A stretch of 64,000 nt of DNA from Microbacterium hibisci (GTDB lineage: Bacteria; Actinomycetota; Actinomycetes; Actinomycetales; Microbacteriaceae), in NCBI RefSeq assembly GCF_015278255.1, contig NZ_JADIJC010000004.1, forward strand, positions 432,882 through 496,881. Direction: 5' to 3'. The position numbers and the translations under genes are program-made. Position 1 is the stretch's first letter, and every line of letters begins with the position of its first letter. Below the pieces are notes generated by a model. The model saw only the letters and a program-made list of their open reading frames with translations. It was not told where the DNA came from and did not search any database. Shown piece after piece: positions 15,663-23,469 of this stretch.

Positions 15663-17128
15663 TGCCGCTGCTCGATCTCCTCGCGGTGGGCGCGCTGCTG
15701 CTGGTCACCGTCGTGCTCGGCGTCGTCGGCCTGCGGATCAGCCGCACGACGAGCGACTTCTTCGTCGCCTCGCGCAGCGTCCGGCCGGTGTGGAACGCGT
15801 CCGCGATCAGCGGCGAGTACCTGTCGGCGGGGACGTTCCTCGGACTCGCGGGCCTCGTGCTGCTGTCGGGCGCCGAGGGCTTCTGGTTCCCGATCGGGTA
15901 CGCCGCCGGCTACCTGCTGCTCCTGCTCTTCGTGGCCGCGCCGTTGCGGCGCAGCGGCGCGTACACGATCCCCGACTTCATCCAGGCGCGGCTCGAGTCG
16001 CAGGGCGCCCGCCGCGTGACGAGTCTGCTCGTGCTCGTGATCGGCTGGCTCTACATCGTGCCGCAGCTGCACGGTGCGTCGCTGGCGCTCGGCGTCGTGG
16101 CCGACGTGCCGCCGTGGACGGGAGCGGTCCTGGTCGCGGTGGTCGTGGCAGGCATCGTGGCGGCGGGTGGCATGCGCGCCATCACCGCCGTGCAGGCGAT
16201 GCAGTACTGGCTCAAGCTCACCGCGCTGGCGCTGCCGGCGGTGCTGATCCTCATGGCGCTGTCCGGCGGCGAGACGACCTTCGATCCCGGTGTCGTGTTC
16301 CCGGCGGAGCGCGGACCGTCGGGCGCAGACGCCTACGAGACGGTCTCGCTGATGATCGCGCTCCTGCTCGGCACCATCGGGCTGCCCCACGTCCTGGTGC
16401 GGTTCTACACGAGCCCCGACGGCGGCTCTGCGCGCCGCACGACGGTGCTCGTCATCGCCATGGTCGGCGTCTTCTACGCCGCGTCGGGCACCATGGGGCT
16501 CATCGCGCGGGTGGTCGCGCCCGACCTCGCCGTGCCGGGCGTCGCCGACACCGTCGTGCTGGCGCTCCCCTCCCGTGTCTTCCCGGGCCTCGCCGGCGAC
16601 CTCCTCACCGCGCTCATCGTGGCGGGGGCCTTCGCGGCGTTCCTCGCGACGTCGTCGGGCCTGGTGGTTTCGCTCGCCGGCGTCGTGAGCCAGGACGTCT
16701 TCGACGGCTCGGTCCGCTCGTTCCGCGTCTCGGCGGTGCTGTGCACGCTGGTTCCGCTCGCGTTCGCGCTGCTCACCGAGCCCGAGGGCCTGGTCTCCAG
16801 CGTCGGCACCGTGTTCGTGGTGGCCGCGTCGAGTCTCACGCCCGTCATCCTCCTCGGGGTGTGGTGGCCCGGGCTCACGGCACGGGGCGCGGTGGCCGGC
16901 ATGGTGACCGGTGCGCTGTCGTGCGGTGCGGCGCTGGTGGCGACGCCGCTCGCCCGCGGCGGAGCGGCCGAGGCTGTGCTCGCGCAGCCCGCGGCGTGGA
17001 CGATCCCGCTCGCGACCGCCGTCGTCGTGGTCGTGTCGCTTGTCGACCGCCACCGGGTGCCGGCGCGCGCCGAGCGGTACCTCACGCGCCTGCATGTGCC
17101 CGAACGTCGGGCAGACTCGATCGGGTGA
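15662..17128 (+). CDS. Sodium:solute symporter family transporter (monocarboxylate type)
   Basis: A protein of 488 residues with about 13 hydrophobic segments. The SSS signature region appears as SRTTSDFFVASRSVRPVWNA and SGEYLSAGTFLGLAG, close to ActP/MctC-type acetate, pyruvate and propionate carriers; GTIGLPHVLVRFYT is also typical of that group. These carriers import carboxylates with Na+ or H+. It starts on the stop of the small membrane protein (TGATG) and its own stop overlaps the helicase GTG (GTGA). Together with cstA, ybdD and the LytS/LytTR pair it forms a probable uptake locus for small organic acids. Confidence 0.9.
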   Translation: MPLLDLLAVGALLLVTVVLGVVGLRISRTTSDFFVASRSVRPVWNASAISGEYLSAGTFLGLAGLVLLSGAEGFWFPIGYAAGYLLLLLFVAAPLRRSGAYTIPDFIQARLESQGARRVTSLLVLVIGWLYIVPQLHGASLALGVVADVPPWTGAVLVAVVVAGIVAAGGMRAITAVQAMQYWLKLTALALPAVLILMALSGGETTFDPGVVFPAERGPSGADAYETVSLMIALLLGTIGLPHVLVRFYTSPDGGSARRTTVLVIAMVGVFYAASGTMGLIARVVAPDLAVPGVADTVVLALPSRVFPGLAGDLLTALIVAGAFAAFLATSSGLVVSLAGVVSQDVFDGSVRSFRVSAVLCTLVPLAFALLTEPEGLVSSVGTVFVVAASSLTPVILLGVWWPGLTARGAVAGMVTGALSCGAALVATPLARGGAAEAVLAQPAAWTIPLATAVVVVVSLVDRHRVPARAERYLTRLHVPERRADSIG

Positions 17129-19761
17129 CGACGCTTCTCGAGACGATCGCGGCTGCGGGCGCGGCATCCGGCATCCCCGCGGCCGTTCCCGATGCCGACG
17201 CGCTGTACGACGCGTTCGTCGAGTGGGCGGGCGACCAGGGCTTCGCGCTCTACCCCGCGCAGGACGAGGCGGTCATCGAGATCGTCTCGGGCTCGCACGT
17301 GATCCTGTCGACGCCGACCGGCACGGGCAAGTCGCTCGTCGCGGTCGCGGCCCACGCCGCGGCGGTCGCCCGCGGCGGGCGCACGTACTACACCGCGCCC
17401 ATCAAGGCGCTCGTGAGCGAGAAGTTCTTCGCGCTCGTCGACATCTTCGGCGCCGCGAACGTCGGCATGGTGACGGGCGACTCGTCGGTGAACCCGGACG
17501 CCCCGATCGTCTGCTGCACCGCCGAGATCCTCGCGAACCTCGCACTGCGACAGGGCGCCGACGCCGCCGTCGACCAGGTCGTGATGGACGAGTTCCACTA
17601 CTACGGCGACCCCGAGCGGGGCGGGGCCTGGCAGGTGCCGCTGCTGCTCCTGCCGCGCGCGCAGTTCGTGCTGATGTCGGCCACGCTCGGCGACGTCACC
17701 GACATCGCCGAAGACCTGGAGCGCCGGACCGGGCGCGCGGTCTCGCGCATCACCGGCGTCGAGCGCCCGGTGCCGCTGCACTTCTCGTACGCGCGCACGC
17801 CCGTGCACGAGACGGTCGAGGAGCTGCTGCAGACCGGCGAGGCGCCCGTCTACATCGTGCACTTCTCGCAGGCCGCCGCCATGGAGCGGGCCCAGGCGCT
17901 GTCGAGCATCAGGATCGTGAGTCGCGAGCAGCGCGACGCCATCGCCGAGGCGATCGGCGGCTTCCGCTTCACCACCGCCTTCGGCCGCACCCTCTCGCGC
18001 TATGTGCGCGCGGGCATCGGCGTGCATCACGCCGGCATGCTGCCGCGCTACCGGCGCCTGGTCGAGACGCTCGCCCAGCGCGGGCTGCTGCGCGTGATCT
18101 GCGGCACCGACACCCTCGGGGTCGGCATCAACGTGCCCATTCGCACGGTGCTCATCACGGCCCTGTCGAAGTTCGACGGCACGAAGATGCGCCAGCTCAC
18201 GGCGCGCGAGTTCCACCAGATCTCCGGTCGCGCGGGCCGCGCCGGCTTCGACACGTCGGGCACCGTCGTCGTCATGGCTCCCGAGTGGGAGATCGAGAAC
18301 GAGGCGGCGCTGCGCAAGGCAGGCGACGACCCCGCCAAGCGCAAGAAGATCGTGCGCAAGAAGGCGCCGACGGGGGTCGTCAACTGGGGTCTCGGATCGT
18401 TCGAGCGCCTCGTCGAGGCCGAGCCCGAGCCCCTCGTGCCGCAGCTCACCCTCACCGCCGCCATGCTCATCAACGTGATCGCCCGCGGCGGCGACGTGTT
18501 CTCGAACGTGCGGTCGCTGGTCTTCGACAACCACGAGCCGCGTGCCCGCCGCTACGAGCTCGCGCGCCGGGCGATCGCGATCTTCCGCACGCTCGTCACC
18601 GCCGGCGTCGTCGAGGTGGACCGCAGCCCTTCGGTCGTTGAGCGAGCGAGGAACGAGCGAGACGAAACGGCCGCGGCCGCCGGCATCCCGAATCAGATCC
18701 GTCTCACGGTCGATCTGCAGCCGAACTTCGCCCTCAACCAGCCGCTCTCGCCGTTCGCGCTCGCGGCGATCGAGCTGCTCGACCCGGAGGACGCTTCGAC
18801 AGGCTCAGCGACCGGGGGAGGAAACGCGACCGGGAACGGGGTCGGCACGGGGCACTACGCGCTCGACGTCGTGAGCGTCATCGAGGCGACGCTCGACGAC
18901 CCGCGGCCGATCCTGTCGCAGCAGGAGTTCAAGGCGCGCGGCGAGGCCGTCGCGGCGATGAAGGCCGACGGGATCGAGTACGACGAGCGCATGGCGCTGC
19001 TCGAGGAGGTCACCTACCCGAAGCCGCTCGAAGAGCTGCTGAGCCAGGCGTACGAGGTGTTCGCGTCGAGCCAGCCGTGGGTGCGCGACTTCGAGCTGTC
19101 GCCCAAGTCGGTGGTGCGCGACATGTTCGAGCGCGCGCTGTCGTTCTCGGAGCTGATCTCGCTGTACCAGCTCGCCCGCAGCGAGGGGCTCGTGCTGCGC
19201 TACCTCTCGGACGCGTACCGCGCGATCGCCCAGACGGTGCCGGCCGAGGCGCAGACCGACGACCTGCACGATCTCGTCGCGTGGCTCGGCGAGGTGGTGC
19301 GGCAGGTCGACTCGAGCCTCGTCGACGAGTGGGAGGCCCTCGTCAACCCCGCTGAGGACCCCTCCGCTCCGGTCGTGCCGCCGGCGCCGCCGTCGGTGCT
19401 GACGAACCGCCGCGCGTTCGGCGTGCTGGTGCGCAACGAGCTGTTCCGCCGCGTGCAGCTCGCCGCGCTGCAGCGCGACGACGAGCTCGTCGAGCTCGAT
19501 CCCGACGTGGACTGGCCGGCCGCCCTCGACGCGTACTTCGACGACCACGACGAGATCCTCACCGGTGGCGCGGCGCGCTCGCCGCGACTGGTGACGGTGG
19601 ACGAGACGGATGCCGCGTCCTCGGGGCTCTGGCGCGTCGAGCAGACGATCGACGACCCGGCCGGCGACCACGACTGGCGGATCCGCGGCGTCATCGACCT
19701 CGCCGCGTCGGAAGAGGCCGGCACCGCCGTGCTGCGGGTCACCGAGGTCGTGCGGCTGTAG
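17125..19761 (+). CDS. DEAD/DEAH-box (Ski2-like) helicase with DUF3516 region
   Basis: A protein of 878 residues. The helicase core (about 40-430) has Walker A TPTGTGKS (Lys69), a DEAH-type box MDEFHYYG, motif III MSATLGD and motif VI HQISGRAGRAG. The rest matches the actinobacterial DUF3516 arrangement. The role is unknown; relatives of Ski2 unwind RNA or RNA-DNA. Two short repeat-derived segments interrupt the C-terminal half in frame: residues about 504-515 ([12 protein letters not shown]) and about 557-564 (STGSATGG). They are probably loops. The GTG start overlaps the stop of the symporter gene as GTGA, so it may be co-transcribed with the transport genes. Confidence 0.92.
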   Translation: MTTLLETIAAAGAASGIPAAVPDADALYDAFVEWAGDQGFALYPAQDEAVIEIVSGSHVILSTPTGTGKSLVAVAAHAAAVARGGRTYYTAPIKALVSEKFFALVDIFGAANVGMVTGDSSVNPDAPIVCCTAEILANLALRQGADAAVDQVVMDEFHYYGDPERGGAWQVPLLLLPRAQFVLMSATLGDVTDIAEDLERRTGRAVSRITGVERPVPLHFSYARTPVHETVEELLQTGEAPVYIVHFSQAAAMERAQALSSIRIVSREQRDAIAEAIGGFRFTTAFGRTLSRYVRAGIGVHHAGMLPRYRRLVETLAQRGLLRVICGTDTLGVGINVPIRTVLITALSKFDGTKMRQLTAREFHQISGRAGRAGFDTSGTVVVMAPEWEIENEAALRKAGDDPAKRKKIVRKKAPTGVVNWGLGSFERLVEAEPEPLVPQLTLTAAMLINVIARGGDVFSNVRSLVFDNHEPRARRYELARRAIAIFRTLVTAGVVEVDRSPSVVERARNERDETAAAAGIPNQIRLTVDLQPNFALNQPLSPFALAAIELLDPEDASTGSATGGGNATGNGVGTGHYALDVVSVIEATLDDPRPILSQQEFKARGEAVAAMKADGIEYDERMALLEEVTYPKPLEELLSQAYEVFASSQPWVRDFELSPKSVVRDMFERALSFSELISLYQLARSEGLVLRYLSDAYRAIAQTVPAEAQTDDLHDLVAWLGEVVRQVDSSLVDEWEALVNPAEDPSAPVVPPAPPSVLTNRRAFGVLVRNELFRRVQLAALQRDDELVELDPDVDWPAALDAYFDDHDEILTGGAARSPRLVTVDETDAASSGLWRVEQTIDDPAGDHDWRIRGVIDLAASEEAGTAVLRVTEVVRL
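18633..18669 (+). repeat. Half copy of the palindromic element inside the helicase gene
   Basis: GGTCGTTGAGCGAGCGAGG followed by AACGAGCGAGACGAAACG is one arm of the element found in arrays at 37 kb and 63 kb. It is kept in frame and encodes [12 protein letters not shown]. Confidence 0.9.
18794..18814 (+). repeat. Short CTTCGACAGGCTCAG repeat inside the helicase gene
   Basis: The word CTTCGACAGGCTC matches both arms of the inverted repeat inside the fhs gene (27602-27614 and 27671-27683) with one base difference at most. Here it is a single arm, in frame. Confidence 0.7.
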
Positions 19762-19774
19762 CCCGGAAGCGTCC

Positions 19775-19795
19775 CGTTGTGCGCAGTGCACAACG
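19775..19795. promoter_or_regulatory. Inverted repeat CGTTGTGC-N5-GCACAACG downstream of the helicase gene
   Basis: A perfect 8-bp inverted repeat with a 5-base spacer lies 14 bases after the helicase stop. It could be a short terminator or an operator for the gene at 20007. The rest of the 245-bp gap (19762-20006) shows no further clear signal. Confidence 0.45.
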
Positions 19796-20006
19796 AAACT
19801 GAGTCTCAATACGTCTGAAACTGGGTTCCTCCCACCACGAAGGCGTGCACCGCGGGCGGTGTCCATACACTGCACTCGCGACAGCAGGCCGGACCCCGCC
19901 GACGAGGACGGGATCCCACACCCTGCCGCTGTGTCGCCGCGCGGCCGATCACCGGCCGTCGACGTCCACCGCGCCTGCCCCCAGGCGATGAACCGGAGTG
20001 CTCTCA

Positions 20007-21437
20007 ATGACGAGAACAGAAACCCACACCCACGGCGTCGGCATGCGTGTCGCCGTCATCGTCCTCAGCGTGGCCCTGGCGGCCATGATCCTCCTCTACT
20101 TCGTGACCACGTCGCAGATCGCGAACGGCTCGACGAAGCTGGCCGATGGCGCCGGCCAGGCGCATGAGGGCTCCACCGAGCTGGCGGCGGGCGCATCCGT
20201 GCTTGCCGCCGGCGCAGGTGAGCTCGCCGCGGGCGCGTCCGACCTCGACGACGGCGCAGCCTCCGCCAGCTCCGGTGCCGCCCGTCTGGCGGATGGCGCA
20301 TCGTCGGCTGACACGGGCGCCCAGTCGCTCGCAGCCGGCGCCGCGAGCCTGGTCTCCGGTGCCCAGTCGCTGGCGAGCGGTGTCGGCACCCTCGGGACCG
20401 GGACGCGCTCGGCGGCCGCGGGGGCGACGAGCCTCGCCGCCGGCGCGAGCATCGCCTCGGATGGCGCCGCAAAGCTGGCAGCGGGTGCGCAGACGCTCGC
20501 CACCGGCGTGGGTGCGGCGCACAGGATCTCGGGCGACCTCCTGGTCGGCGCGACGACGATGCGCGACAAGCTGGTTCCCAGCGTCACCGACGACGTGAAG
20601 GCGCTGGCGGCGGGCAAGACGCAGATCCAGACCGCTGCCGCCGGCGCTCCGGGCAACTCGCAGAAGCTGGCCGACGCGCTCGCCGCGCTGGCCGCGGCCA
20701 ACCCCACCGAGCAGATGCAGCAGCTCAGCGCCCTCGCGACCGGCCTCGACAAGCAGGTGGACGGGATCTCCGCCGCCGCGGGCGCCGCTCCACTCCTGGC
20801 GGGGGTCATCGACGCCACCGGGGGTGCTCAGCAGCTCGCCGGAGGGCTCAACGCGCTCGTCAACGGCGATGCGTCCAAGGGGTGGCCCGGCACGGTCGGA
20901 CTCGCGGACCCGGCGAAGGGCGCGCCCTTCCTCGCCTCCAGCGCGCAGTCGCTGAGCGCCGGCACGGCGCAGGTGCGTGACGGTGCGGCGTCGCTGGCGA
21001 TGGGCACGCAGTCGCTCGTGAGCGGTGTCGCACGGCTGGGCGTCGGCTCGCAGGACCTCAGCGGCGGCGCGACGACGCTCTCCGAGGGCGCCGCGTCGCT
21101 CGCCGCGGGAACGGGTGCCCTCTCCACCGGTGCGGCCGATCTCTCCACGGGTGCGACGGCGCTCGCGGAGGGTGCCGGCACGCTGGCTGCCGGCTCCGAG
21201 CAGCTCGCGGACGGCAGCGAGACGCTCGCCGTGGGAGCCACCACGCTCGCCGACGGCAGCGGACAGGTCGCCGACGGCTCCGACACCCTTGCGGCCGCGA
21301 CGGCCGCGACCACGCCGAACGTCCTGCCCTGGATGCTTGGCGTCTCCCTGGCGGGGCTCATCGCCCTCGGGTTCTGGATCGGCCACCGTGTCAACCACCG
21401 CGCGCGGGTGACCGGCGGCGAGGCGGCGCTGGCCTGA
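20007..21437 (+). CDS. Membrane-anchored Gly/Ala heptad-repeat protein (YhgE/Pip-like repeats)
   Basis: A protein of 476 residues. One membrane helix near residues 13-33 and one at about 441-460 flank an extracytoplasmic region. That region has two blocks (about 47-170 and 300-430) in which Gly recurs every seven residues in units such as LAAGASV, LADGSET, LSTGATA. The blocks are separated by a helical, non-repetitive stretch. The repeat type is that of YhgE/Pip phage-infection proteins, but the usual five C-terminal membrane helices are missing. GGAG lies 8 bases before the ATG at 20007. The strict 7-residue period suggests a regular rod. Function is unknown; a role in the envelope or in export is only inferred. 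Confidence 0.75.
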   Translation: MTRTETHTHGVGMRVAVIVLSVALAAMILLYFVTTSQIANGSTKLADGAGQAHEGSTELAAGASVLAAGAGELAAGASDLDDGAASASSGAARLADGASSADTGAQSLAAGAASLVSGAQSLASGVGTLGTGTRSAAAGATSLAAGASIASDGAAKLAAGAQTLATGVGAAHRISGDLLVGATTMRDKLVPSVTDDVKALAAGKTQIQTAAAGAPGNSQKLADALAALAAANPTEQMQQLSALATGLDKQVDGISAAAGAAPLLAGVIDATGGAQQLAGGLNALVNGDASKGWPGTVGLADPAKGAPFLASSAQSLSAGTAQVRDGAASLAMGTQSLVSGVARLGVGSQDLSGGATTLSEGAASLAAGTGALSTGAADLSTGATALAEGAGTLAAGSEQLADGSETLAVGATTLADGSGQVADGSDTLAAATAATTPNVLPWMLGVSLAGLIALGFWIGHRVNHRARVTGGEAALA

Positions 21438-21510
21438 GCGAGGACACGCCCGGGGTCCGCGCCGCGTGCGCGGGGTCCGGGCGCGTCGGAGGCCTGCTGA
21501 CGCGGCATCC

Positions 21511-21570
21511 GCTGCACTTTTCTGCACCTGCTGCGTCGATGCGCGCCGCGGGTGCAGGGATCTGGCGCAG
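21511..21570 (+). repeat. 60-bp intergenic repeat, copy A
   Basis: The segment begins GCTGCACTTT and contains CTGCTGC. It lines up over 60 bp without gaps with 58241-58300. Both copies lie in gaps next to minus-strand genes. It fills most of the 159-bp gap between the heptad-repeat gene and the SDR gene. Confidence 0.55.
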
Positions 21571-21596
21571 TTGCGCGTCGTGGTCGTGCCTGAGGG

Positions 21597-22472
21597 TCAG
21601 GCGAGGGCGAGGCCGCCGTCGGTCGAGAGCACCTGGCCGACGACCCATGCGCCATCGGGCGTCGCGAGCCAGCCGATGAGGCGTGCGGGGTCGGCGGGCT
21701 CGCCGTACCGGCCGAACGGCGTCGACCGCATCCACGACTCGATCTCGTCGAGCGGCCGGTCGGTCGTCTCCGGGTCGAGGTAGCCGGTGTTCACAGGGCC
21801 GGGGTCGATCGTGTTGAGGATGATCCCGAGGTCGAGCAGCTCCGCCGCCACGGTCTTCGTGACGCCGGCGAGTGCGGCCTTGCTCGTGGCGTAGGCGACC
21901 TCGCCGCGCATCGCGCCGTGGATCTGCCCCGAGGTCATCCAGAACACGCGTCCGGTCGGCTCGGCGAACGGGCCGCTGCGCCCGACGCGTTCGCCGGGCC
22001 GCGCGCCGGGGTCGAGGGCGACCGCGTGCAGCGCCGCGAACTCGCGCGTGAGCAGCAGCGTCGAGCGCGTGTTGGTCGCCCAGAACGCGTCGAGCCGCTC
22101 GGCGGTCATGTCGAGGATCGATCCGTCGTCGCCCGACTGCGCATGGTTGCAGACGAGGATGTCGAGCCGCCCGGTGAGGGCCCGCGCCGCTTCGACGAGG
22201 AGCGGGACGGATGCCGCGTCCCTGAGGTCGGCGCTGAGGTCGCCGAGCTGCGCGTCCGGTGCGAGCTCGGCGCGGAGGCCGTCGCGCACGGCGTCGAGGT
22301 CGTCGCCGCCCCACGGCAGGCGGGTGTCGTGCGGGCGGTAGTGGTGGACGAACACGTCGGCGCCGAGCCGCGCGAACTGCGTCGCGACGGCGAAGCCGAT
22401 GCCGCGACGGCGCGAGACGCCGGTGACGAGGGCGGTCTTGCCGCGCAGCGGCAGGGAGTCTGAGGGGTGCAT
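21597..22472 (-). CDS. Short-chain dehydrogenase/reductase (SDR)
   Basis: A protein of 291 residues with a Rossmann fold. The nucleotide-binding motif is TGVSRRRGIG, longer than the classic TGxxxGIG, as in some 3-ketoacyl-ACP reductase-like members. NHAQ replaces the NNAG motif. The active site has Ser in MTSGQIHG and the pair Tyr and Lys in YATSK. A Cys-free C-terminus ends in GGLALA. AAAGG lies upstream of the ATG at 22472. The neighbouring gene is divergent and unrelated, so context gives no hint of substrate. Confidence 0.88.
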   Translation of the reverse strand: MHPSDSLPLRGKTALVTGVSRRRGIGFAVATQFARLGADVFVHHYRPHDTRLPWGGDDLDAVRDGLRAELAPDAQLGDLSADLRDAASVPLLVEAARALTGRLDILVCNHAQSGDDGSILDMTAERLDAFWATNTRSTLLLTREFAALHAVALDPGARPGERVGRSGPFAEPTGRVFWMTSGQIHGAMRGEVAYATSKAALAGVTKTVAAELLDLGIILNTIDPGPVNTGYLDPETTDRPLDEIESWMRSTPFGRYGEPADPARLIGWLATPDGAWVVGQVLSTDGGLALA

Positions 22473-22625
22473 GCGATGCCTTTCCGTGGACGCCGGGTGA
22501 CGGCATCCGTTTCGGCGTCCGTGCAGAGCGCGACGGACGGAGTGGTGACGGAGGCGGCTCACTGGCATTGCATGACGACGACGATAACGGATGCCGTGGC
22601 ACCCGGCATCCGGGATGATGACGGT

Positions 22626-23162
22626 ATGCCGACCTACGTGGCGTTCCTGCGCGCGATCAATCTCGGGGCGACCCGCAAGTTCGCGAAGGACGACATCCGG
22701 CGCGTCGTCGAGGAGGCCGGGTTCACCGACGTCGAGACGCATATCAACACCGGCAACGTGCGGTTCGCGACGCCGATGCGCTCGCGCGCCAAGATCGAGA
22801 AGGCGCTCGAGGACGTGTTCGCCGCCGACCGCGGGTTCGACGTGCCGACGATCGTCTTCACGGTCGCCGAGGTTCGGGCGATCGCCGACGACGCGGCGAC
22901 CTTGAGCGAGGAGCATCCGGGCCTCGCGCGGCACTACGTGTATCTGCTGAAGGAGACGCCTTCGCGTGATGCCGTCGCGCGGATCGAGCAGTCAGCGACG
23001 GATGCCGGGCAGATGGTCGTGCGCGGGCGCGCGGCGCACGCGCTGCTCGGGCCCGGCTACCAGGCGGGCTACGTCGATCCGCTGAACGCGGCGAAGCTGC
23101 TCGGGGTGGCGACGAACCGCAACAGCACGGTGATCCGGGCGATCGCCGAGAAGTGGTGCTGA
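22626..23162 (+). CDS. DUF1697 family protein
   Basis: A protein of 178 residues, the typical size. The family signature is the N-terminal TYVAFLRAINLG followed by INTGNVRF, and the C-terminal NRNSTVIRAIAEK. No biochemical function is established for this family. The ATG at 22626 has no ribosome-binding site; a GATGAT hexamer ends 6 bases upstream, which may be a weak -10 of a leaderless mRNA. Confidence 0.9.
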   Translation: MPTYVAFLRAINLGATRKFAKDDIRRVVEEAGFTDVETHINTGNVRFATPMRSRAKIEKALEDVFAADRGFDVPTIVFTVAEVRAIADDAATLSEEHPGLARHYVYLLKETPSRDAVARIEQSATDAGQMVVRGRAAHALLGPGYQAGYVDPLNAAKLLGVATNRNSTVIRAIAEKWC

Positions 23163-23196
23163 GCGGGGGCCCCTGCGACGCTCGCACCCGATTCGA

Positions 23197-23361
23197 TCCT
23201 CGATCGAGGACGCTTCGGTCCCTGACTGGACTGCGCTTGGATCCTCAACTGAGGACGAGAGCCGAGATGCGGATCACTCCGGGCGTCGAGCTCCTCAACT
23301 CGGCCCTCGTCCTCAACTGAGGAAGCCTTCGACCGGACAGGAAGTCCTCCTCAACTGAGGA
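23197..23361. repeat. Cluster of 14-bp palindromes TCCTCAACTGAGGA upstream of recQ
   Basis: Within the 307-bp gap before recQ there are three exact copies of TCCTCAACTGAGGA (23242-23255, 23310-23323, 23348-23361), a related perfect palindrome TCCTCGATCGAGGA (23197-23210) and a half copy at 23292. Each is a 6-bp inverted repeat around two bases. Such clustered short palindromes look like binding sites for a dimeric DNA-binding protein. No known consensus was recognised. Confidence 0.75.
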
Positions 23362-23469
23362 CGCCCCGCGGCTCCTCCACAGACGAGCTGGGCGGGCGGT
23401 CGTAGCGGAGGGCCCACGGCTTGCCGGCGACGGGGGACCGCGTCGGATGCCGCGGTTACGCTGGAGTCG

